Source: Neocallimastix lanati (nom. inval.) (Eukaryota > Neocallimastigomycota > Neocallimastigomycetes > Neocallimastigales > Neocallimastigaceae). Taken from it: a stretch of 17,500 nucleotides of DNA. The stretch lies in contig JACVTC010000183.1 of NCBI GenBank assembly GCA_016946835.1, forward strand, positions 262,501-280,000. Direction: 5' to 3'. The notes under the pieces are model-generated. The model saw only the letters and a program-made list of their open reading frames with translations. It was not told where the DNA came from and ran no database searches. A program made the position numbers and the translations under genes. Below, one piece after another: positions 11,330 through 17,500 of the stretch; the first letter of the stretch is position 1, and each line of letters begins with the position of its first letter.

Positions 11330-11776
11330 TCTAAATATTCTAAGGAATTCTTTACCATTTTAAAAGTTTCAAAAAGACCTTTAATTGGTTAAGATTATAA
11401 ATTATTTTATTATTAAACTATTTTATTAAACTTATAGTTAAATATACAATATACAATTTTTATAATATAGTTATGATATAATTAATAAAGTTATATCTAA
11501 TTAACTAATTAGTTTTAGTATTAGAAAATTTTACTATGATTATAAGTCTGTATTTTATTAATAACTATATAGATTTTTATTAAAGGATTATTATCAATAT
11601 TATTTTATATTATATTTTATATTGTTAACATACATGCATATATTAAAATTAGATACATTAATTAATTATATTGTTAATTATTATTTTAAAATTAGTATAA
11701 AAAGGAATTGAAATTTCAATTTTATATAAACTTTGTAAGATTATTAATCTAATTAACCTAAAAAGTTAACCCAACA
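11330..11776 (+). mobile_element. LTR-like sequence C (plus orientation), left edge unclear
   Basis: It shares ordered blocks with the sequence at 15424: TAAGGAATT (11341), AGTATAAAA (11694), a hairpin around the perfect 16-bp palindrome AATTGAAATTTCAATT (11706-11721), then CTTTGTAAGATTATT (11731). It ends in CAACA (11772-11776), 37 nt after the GTAAG block, the usual end of TG...CA LTRs. The true left edge may be near 11205, by spacing against the other copy; no TGTTG is preserved there. Confidence 0.5.
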
Positions 11777-12015
11777 TAACTAGTCAAATTAATTATTACA
11801 ATAATATTAATTCTTAGTATTAATATTTATAAAATTTATTATTAAAAAAAAAAAAAAAATAATTTTTTTTAATTATTGGATTTCTTAATTAACTTGTGTG
11901 TGATAATTATTTAATTTTAAATAATAGCTATAATTAGTATCATATCTTAACCTGACCAATATAACTCAGACATAAAGCTTATAACAGTAATCTTAACCTG
12001 CTATTTTCTGGTTAA

Positions 12016-12397
12016 CTTAAGATGTTTAGAAATTCTATTAGAGCGATCACTCGTATTCCTATGGCTGAAGAAGTTGAACAACTAAGACGAAACGCTTACT
12101 AGGACTGCTGCTATTATTATTGACGGTATATAAGCAAACTTTGTTTCCAATAATAACTTTAGCCAATACTATGAACTACTAGAAACTAGATTAAATAATA
12201 TTTACAGTGTTACAAAAAAATTTAAATCAAAGATTAAATTCTTGAAACCCTGATCCACAAGGATATGAAAGATTTGATACTTCAAGACCCGCTATTTGAT
12301 AACCATGCTGCAGATGATAGTTCAACTAACTTTGGTTTAGATAGAGAGATGTAATCATGAAAAGTAAATTCTCTGCCTCCTTTAAATCAAGTCCTTG

Positions 12398-12436
<39 letters not shown>

Positions 12437-12990
12437 CAGGAAAAACATCTGAAACTTAACTGTATTGCCAACTCTGTAAAGATACTTTAAGAACTTACCT
12501 CCAAATAGATATTTACCAAAAAAAAAAAAAGATTAATTTTACTAAATTTCGTTTAATGAAATTCAGCAAGAAATTGGTATTTAACCAAATACAGAGATTT
12601 TCGAATTATTATCTGGTTTAAAAAGCTGTTTTTTTTTTTTTTTTTTTTTTTTTTTCTGATGTTGCTCATTATAAATTAAATTAGGGTAAAAATTGAATTA
12701 ATATCATTAAACTAAATTTATAGTAAAATAAATGATTATATTGATGAATTTAGAAATTACACTTGTTTATTTAAATGGGAAAAAAAAAAAAAAAAAAACC
12801 CTTTAACTTTAAAGATTTTTTTTATAATGGATTACATCCAAAATATCAAGAAGAAATTTAAAAAATCAAAAAGTATTTCCAATCGCATACGAAAGTATTA
12901 TTACAATCTATGGTTTTATTTGAAAATTTTATTAAAATTGAAAAATTCAATTCGACGATTCCATACTTGTAAAAATCTTAATAATATTTT
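12016..12990 (+). pseudogene. Decayed multi-frame coding sequence, possible retroelement gag-like relic
   Basis: Adjacent open stretches in shifting plus frames: 12016-12099 (FRNSIRAITRIPMAEEVEQL), 12092-12250 with one TAA (LETRLNNIYSVTKKFKSKI) and 12238-12351 (LIHKDMKDLILQDPLFDNHA). Weaker stretches follow to about 12990 (for example NEIQQEIGI, PNTEIFELLSGLK and KVLLQSMVLFENFIKI). Interruptions include T32 (12405-12436), T27 (12629-12655) and A19 (12780-12798). Start near 12022 is ATG. The helical, charged, motif-poor sequence 245 bp downstream of an LTR-like end would fit gag, but I recognise no domain. An ordinary pseudogene is equally possible. Confidence 0.5.
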
Positions 12991-13004
12991 ATTACATGAT
13001 TATT

Positions 13005-13486
13005 TTATATAATTATTACTATAATTTAAATTGCAATAATCCTACAAAGGATTAATCAACAAAAAGATTTAAACATTTATTTAAATAAAATAAATAATTA
13101 TTAAAATATTAATTATTAATAATTAATATGTAATAGTATTAATATAAGTTTGATATTGATAATGTCAAATAAGATAATAATATAAATATTTAATATATAT
13201 AAAATAAAAGAATCTAATATAGCCAAATATTATATTTTATAATTAAAATATAATACGTAAAGATTTTGATAATAAATTAATATAGAAATTAATTTAATAT
13301 GACAATCACGTGTTTACATTATTTAATAATATTTAGTCAATGAGTTGGCCTAAGACGATTTCCTAAATATTTTAATCTAGTTAATTTAATAATAATTATT
13401 ATATATTATTATTTATTAATATTGACATTCAAATAACTGAATTATTGAAATTGAAATAAATTGAAATTCAGTTATTATTTTCAACA
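13005..13486 (-). mobile_element. LTR-like sequence A (minus orientation)
   Basis: Read on the minus strand it begins TGTTGAAAATAATAACTG at 13486. It then has a 12-bp perfect hairpin arm pair (13432-13443 with 13465-13476), ATTTAGGAAATCGTCTTAGG and GCC (around 13347-13367), and CCTTTGTAGGATTATTG near 13034-13050. The same blocks occur in the same order and spacing in the sequence at 15424. The left end is estimated from that spacing. It lies opposite in orientation to the other two copies and has no coding sequence of its own attached. Confidence 0.55.
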
Positions 13487-13535
13487 ATTTTTTTTAATTT
13501 AATATGAAATTTATATTTATAAATTTCAATGTTTT

Positions 13536-13553
13536 CAAAAATGTTATGGTTCG
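13536..13553 (+). repeat. 18-bp direct repeat, copy 1
   Basis: CAAAAATGTTATGGTTCG. The second copy, 843 bp downstream, differs at one base. It sits 50 bp outside the TGTTGA end of LTR-like sequence A. Confidence 0.75.
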
Positions 13554-14304
13554 GGTTTTATTAGAATTTTTATTTAATTATTTATTTTTAATATTTTTCT
13601 GTCTACATTTTAATTATTGAAAAACTTCACTTATTTATACTTTTTGAAAAAAAATAAATATGTAAAGCCTTTCTACATTTTATTATCATATTTAAAAAAA
13701 AATATTTACTATTACTAATTACTTAAAATTTTATATTAATTTAAATTAACTAATTCATAAGTATTTTTATTCTAATAAATTTTGTTTACATAATTTTATA
13801 TTATTTTTCATATACTAAAACTAAATTATTTAATATATACGAAAAGTAACAAACAAAATTTAAAAAGATTTTACAGAAAAATAAAGTTATTTTAATCAAG
13901 AATGTTAATATAATATTCTTATATTTTATATAAAATAAATTTAAAAACTATAATATATTTAATATTTATTATTAATCAATTAAGATTTGATTTTATTTGT
14001 GGGGAATAAAAATATAAAATAATCAATTTAAAAATAAAATAAAATACTAAAAAGAATACAAGTTTAATATTGATACAATATAATAATAATATAATAATAT
14101 ATTTGAAAATAAAAATAAAATATTAATATTGATAATAAACACTTTAATAAAATAATAAAATTGAAGGTTAAATTATAGATATTGATATTAATAATAAAAA
14201 TATAAAATTATTGATAATATTTTAGAAACTTTTAATAAAAATATAAAAAAAAAAATATATTTAGAAAATATTTTAGTATAGAAAATATAGTAAAGTAATA
14301 TTAA
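13554..14304. other. AT-rich spacer between the two 18-bp repeats
   Basis: No gene seen. Repetitive phrases such as AATATTGATA and AATAATAATA recur at 14060-14220 without a clean period. Confidence 0.55.
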
Positions 14305-14378
14305 GTAAAGAATAATATAATGGATTCTAAAGTAAGTTGAAATTCTAATTAATAATCCATTATATGTTCGTTCTTTAC
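14305..14378. repeat. Two-step inverted repeat (hairpin)
   Basis: Outer arms GTAAAGAA (14305-14312) and TTCTTTAC (14371-14378); inner arms ATATAATGGATT (14315-14326) and AATCCATTATAT (14354-14365). Both pairs match perfectly. The loop is 27 nt and contains ATTCTAA-like phrases. Twenty base pairs in two blocks separated by a small internal bulge. Confidence 0.85.
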
Positions 14379-14396
14379 CAAAAATGTTATGGCTCG
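14379..14396 (+). repeat. 18-bp direct repeat, copy 2
   Basis: CAAAAATGTTATGGCTCG, 17 of 18 identical to 13536-13553. It directly follows the large inverted repeat at 14305-14378. At this GC level such a match is unlikely by chance. Confidence 0.75.
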
Positions 14397-14459
14397 AGGA
14401 ATTCAAAAAAAAAAATTATATAATATTAAAACACAAAAAAATAATTTTATTCTTTCACA

Positions 14460-14735
14460 ATAATTTTTATTTATTTATTATATTTTTATTTTAATTTTTA
14501 TTTTATTATTATTATTATTTTTATTTATTTATTTTATTTTTGTTTATTTATTTTATTTTTATTTATTTATTTTATTTCTATTTATTTATTTTATTTCTAT
14601 TTATTTATTTTATTTCTATTTATTTATTTTATTTTTATTTTATTTTTATTATTATTTTTATTTATTTTTATTTATTTTTTTATTTATTTATTTATTTTTT
14701 TTTTTATTTCTATTTTTTTATTTTCTTCTTTTCTC
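14460..14735. repeat. T-rich block with a 19-bp tandem repeat
   Basis: The unit TTTATTTATTTTATTTCTA repeats with 19-bp spacing (C at 14578, 14597, 14616) from about 14540 to 14640, with degenerate copies to the left. It is flanked by TTTTA/TTTA sequence. The plus strand is almost free of A runs and G. Long reading frames here are repeat artefacts. Confidence 0.9.
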
Positions 14736-14835
14736 TCCCCTAAAAAGGGGTTCCAAGGTAGTCAATTTATATCTTTTTGAAGATATAAAAGTAGCAAAGC
14801 CTCTGGAAGTAGTTGAAGAGATGGAAAAACAATAG
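14731..14835 (+). pseudogene. Short coding-like island, unrecognised
   Basis: One plus frame is open from the C/T-rich stretch to TAG at 14833, including GSKVVNLYLFEDIKVAKPLE then VVEEMEKQ. Composition (GGGG, CTCTCCCC, CCTCTGG) stands out sharply from the flanks. It begins with a polypyrimidine tract ending in AAAAAG, which resembles a splice acceptor, so a lone exon or a pseudogene fragment are both possible. No start codon. Confidence 0.35.
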
Positions 14836-15088
14836 ATTTTTAAATCTTATTGATTATTTCCTTATTGTAATAAATAAAAATTTTATTATTTCCTAATATT
14901 CAAATTAACCAAAATAAATCTATAATATAAAAGATGCATTATAGATAAGAATTAAACAAAAAAAAAGAGAAGCAGTATTACAATAAAATTGAATACTTTA
15001 ACTTAATTTTGATACTAATTTAATATGTAATCTTATATATTAATTTGAATGACATAATAGAAAATAAAATACATTTATAAATATATGA

Positions 15089-15292
15089 AAAATCTTTTAC
15101 AATTTTAAATACAGAAAATTTTATTTTATTTATTTCTTTCATTTCAATTATTTCTTAATTCGAAAGACAGAAATATTGATAAAGTTATTTAAGTTGTTTA
15201 TATACAGGAATTATTCCTTATTTAGAAGAATAATACTAAAAGTAATTAGTACTATGTTATTGATAAACTCTCATGAATTTAATTTACTTTTA
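15089..15292 (+). other. Open stretch without start codon, doubtful
   Basis: 68 codons without a stop in one plus frame, just left of LTR-like sequence B. Residues are dominated by Phe, Tyr, Ile, Lys and Leu, as expected from AT-rich noncoding DNA. The middle (LIRKTEILIKLFKLFIYRNY) looks slightly more protein-like. No family recognised. Confidence 0.15.
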
Positions 15293-15423
15293 TAAGGAAT
15301 GAACATAAATTTAAATTAAATTTTATGTATAAACTTAAATTTTCAGATCAAATAATATAGTAAAATTATTAATGTAAAGAATACATAAATTTATTAATAT
15401 TTTAAAAATCACATTGACTATAT

Positions 15424-15955
15424 TGTTGAAATTATAACTGAATTGAAATCTCAATTTCAGTTATTTACATTTCAATAGTTAACAAATATTATTTATTTAA
15501 TTATAAATAATATATATATTTAAATAATTAATAATTAATATAAATTCTTATTTAATATTTAAGGAATTATCTTAGGCCTAATAATTCTGAGAATATTAGT
15601 AAATAAGATTTATATTAATAATTTCAATTATCTACATATGACGTCACATGTATTTATTTATATTATGTTTATATATATGTTTATATCATATATATTAACT
15701 ACTATTTTTAATTATTCAAATTAATTATATAATTATAAATTAAATTTATTTAGTTATATTAAATATTTTAAACATATCGATATTGTTATTATCTTAATAT
15801 TTTATTAATATTCATATTACTATATTATTAATATCTTATAATTAAATATTATTATTATGTAACTTACAAAGTATAAAAGAAAGATGTAAAAATCTATCTT
15901 TTATGTTCTTTGTAAGGTTATTGTACTTACAATAATTATATACTAATAATTCAAT
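15424..15955 (+). mobile_element. LTR-like sequence B (plus orientation), probable solo LTR
   Basis: Starts TGTTGAAATTATAACTGAAT. It contains a hairpin (ATAACTGAA 15434-15442 with TTCAGTTAT 15456-15464), AAGGAATTATCTTAGGCC (15561-15578), the palindrome TGACGTCA (15639-15646), TATAAAAG within a hairpin (15863-15916), and CTTTGTAAGGTTATTG. The best end by comparison with copy C is ATAATTCAATA near 15954, where CAATA would be a decayed CAACA. A perfect TTCAACA also occurs at 16098-16104 and could be the end instead. No clean 5-bp target duplication is visible. No coding sequence adjoins, hence solo LTR. Confidence 0.55.
15863..15916 (+). promoter_or_regulatory. TATA box embedded in a strong hairpin within LTR-like sequence B
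   Basis: Arms CTTACAAAG (15863-15871) and CTTTGTAAG (15908-15916), then TAAAAGA (15874-15880) with TCTTTTA (15897-15903), then AGAT (15882-15885) with ATCT (15892-15895). A second hairpin follows at once: TTATTGT (15918-15924) with ACAATAA (15929-15935). The position fits the start of the R region of an LTR (TATA then poly(A) region). This role is inference. Confidence 0.6.
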
Positions 15956-16502
15956 AAATAAATATTTTCATAAATCCTTCAAAGAAATTATTATTTAAAA
16001 TATTCTTAGATATTAAGTGTTTAAATAACTTAACTATTTATCTTATATTATTTTTATATTATTATTAATTAATTATTGTTGGATTATTAATATATAATTC
16101 AACATATTAACCTAGTAACGTTATTAATCATAAAACTATTTTATATCTTAATTTTAACATATATTAAAAGGTTTTTAATAAGAATCAATTTATTACTTCA
16201 TTCTTTATAAAAAATGATTTATACCTAATATTCTTAATCTACAAAAATTAAATTTTGTAGAAGTGAATAAAAGGATAAATACTGAATAAAATTGATTTAA
16301 GAAATTTAATAAAAAATAAATATGTTTTATTATTAAACACAAAAATGTTTTATTAAAAAAATTTATTTTTATTTTAATATTAATCTTTATTTATTTAATA
16401 ATTAATTTTGTTTAAATTAATAAAATAATTGTTAAAACTAATAAAATAATAAAATGAAATATTTATTATTTATACTAATTTATTTTAAATTTTAATAATA
16501 AA
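15956..16502. other. AT-rich spacer
   Basis: No gene seen. GTTGGATTATT and TATAATTCAAC (16078-16103) form a short inverted repeat that may mark the alternative end of LTR-like sequence B. Confidence 0.5.
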
Positions 16503-16749
16503 ATTGATTATTAATAACTAATAAAATATTTATAATAATTTATTAACTAATTAATAATCATAAAAAAATTGATTATTAAAACTAATAAAATATTTATAAT
16601 AATTTATTAACTAATTAATAATCATAAAAAATTGATTATTAAAACTAATAAAATATTTATAATAATTTATTAACTAATTAATAATCATAAAAAATTGATT
16701 ATTAAAACTAATAAAATATTTATAATAATTTATTAACTAATTAATAATA
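16503..16749. repeat. AT minisatellite, 63-bp unit, four copies
   Basis: Units begin at 16503, 16568, 16631 and 16694 with ATTGATTATTAA. Periods are 65, 63 and 63 bp, and the last copy is cut at about 16749. Copies 2-4 are virtually identical. Each unit holds TTGATTATTAA and TTAATAATCA phrases that are partly inverted to each other. Confidence 0.95.
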
Positions 16750-17500
16750 AAGAATAATTTATAAGAAATATTTACATGTTTTTATATTTTTCTTTGATTT
16801 TAAACTATTTACATTAAAAATAATAAAATTAATAAAAGAGAAATAAAGAATAATTTATTATTAAATTAAACAATATTTACAATTAAAATGTTGATAAAGA
16901 TGAGTTTTAAAATGTTATTTTAATTACAATTTGTTTATAAAAGTTGAGTTATAAAATAAATAAAATAATCATTATTTTAAATAAAAGTAACTTAAAAAAT
17001 TATTAACTATCTAATTTTAATTTTGCGATGTTTATAAGTTTGTTTATTTGTTATTTATAATTTATTAAATTTGTTTATTATTTTGTTTATTTGTAGTCTT
17101 AGAAAAATATTATTTATTAATTTATTTTAGTTTTTAATTAAAATTATTAATGATTAATTAATTTATTATTATTTTATTTTAATTATCTTTATTTAATTAA
17201 TTTTTCTTAAATATGGATTTAATTTTTTTTTTAGAATGGATTAATTTTTGGGTTAAGCTAGAAAACTTTAACAAGAATTTGTTTTTTTATTATTTATTTT
17301 AATTTAATAATTTTGTTATTTATCAAAAATGATACAATATAAGTAATAAAGTATCAGATTTCTATTTATAACGAGGTCGAGCAAATAGGGAATTTGTAAA
17401 ATAATATATTCCAACTCAAAGATAATAAATAATAATTTACACAAATAATAAAATTTATTTATTTCTTTTTAAATCTTGTTTTTATTTATTTATTTATTTT
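16750..17500. other. AT-rich spacer with one doubtful short frame
   Basis: A 30-codon ATG frame at 17214-17306 (MDLIFFLEWINFWVKLENFN) and a less AT-rich patch at 17368-17395 (ACGAGGTCGAGCAAATAGGG) stand out, but neither can be assigned. The rest is AT filler, ending in TTTA repeats. Confidence 0.4.

Noticed and set aside
12403-12439. 37-nt intron GT(T)n CAG
   Set aside because: Too short for any normal intron; a homopolymer insertion flanked by CAGG fits better.
12016-12780. Stop-codon reassignment (TAA/TAG read as Gln)
   Set aside because: The intact PDAT gene has no internal TAA/TAG, uses CAA for Gln and ends at TAA. The relics also carry frameshifts, so decay explains the stops.
12827-13012. 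Plus-strand 61-codon frame as a separate gene
   Set aside because: The neighbouring frame (with one TAA) looks equally or more protein-like, and the segment continues the relic from 12016. Not a gene of its own.
14188-14406. 72-codon minus-strand open frame
   Set aside because: The first part overlaps the inverted repeat and the 18-bp repeat; the rest is Ile/Tyr/Leu/Phe from AT filler. No family likeness.
14540-14743. 67-codon Phe/Ile/Tyr open frame
   Set aside because: It is a product of the 19-bp T-rich tandem repeat.
13005-15955. A single DIRS-like element bounded by inverted terminal repeats A and B
   Set aside because: The 1.9 kb between them has no element coding sequence, so independent solo LTR-like copies are simpler. 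Inverted-repeat architecture stays possible in other genomic copies.
1-17500. tRNA, rRNA genes and CRISPR arrays
   Set aside because: No cloverleaf-like sequence with a GTTCRA T-loop in context (the GGTTCG at 13549 has no acceptor or anticodon stems), no rRNA-like block, and the tandem repeats have no unique spacers.

Overview
The window is extremely AT-rich eukaryotic DNA with long homopolymer runs, AT-only microsatellites and one well-preserved protein-coding gene with five introns. The protein resembles fungal Lro1-type enzymes. Together with the AT-saturated intergenic DNA, short AT introns and Asn/Ser/Lys-rich disordered protein segments, this suggests an anaerobic gut fungus (Neocallimastigomycota). 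That assignment is inference; another AT-extreme lineage such as a dictyostelid is less likely but not excluded. Nothing looks prokaryotic: no Shine-Dalgarno sites, operons or CRISPR.

Layout. Positions 1-2440 are AT filler with two islands of decayed coding-like sequence (about 545-934 and 2112-2316), broken by stops and by poly(A) runs. Positions 2439-3171 are a T-saturated flank. The only intact gene lies on the minus strand, 6731 down to 3172. It is a six-exon gene for phospholipid:diacylglycerol acyltransferase (PDAT, Lro1 type), 862 residues as I join it. Every junction keeps the reading frame and restores family sequence. It has a disordered basic N-terminus, one membrane anchor, the catalytic domain with Ser/Asp/His, and an unusual acidic/basic tail of about 115 residues with an internal duplication and a terminal KDEL.

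From 6732 to 10850 I see no gene, only AT-rich spacer and a large heptanucleotide array (8456-8818). Positions 10850-16100 look like a graveyard of retroelements. Three mutually similar LTR-like sequences lie there (about 11330-11776 plus, 13005-13486 minus, 15424-15955 plus), beside relic coding sequence (10860-11220, 12016-12990, 14731-14835). The LTR-like copies share the order of terminal TGTTGA, a GGCC-containing block, a TATA box inside a hairpin and a TTTGTA(A)G block. The right end holds a four-copy 63-bp AT minisatellite (16503-16749) and AT spacer.

The intact gene would act in triacylglycerol synthesis in the ER lumen. Nothing else in the window appears functionally linked to it.
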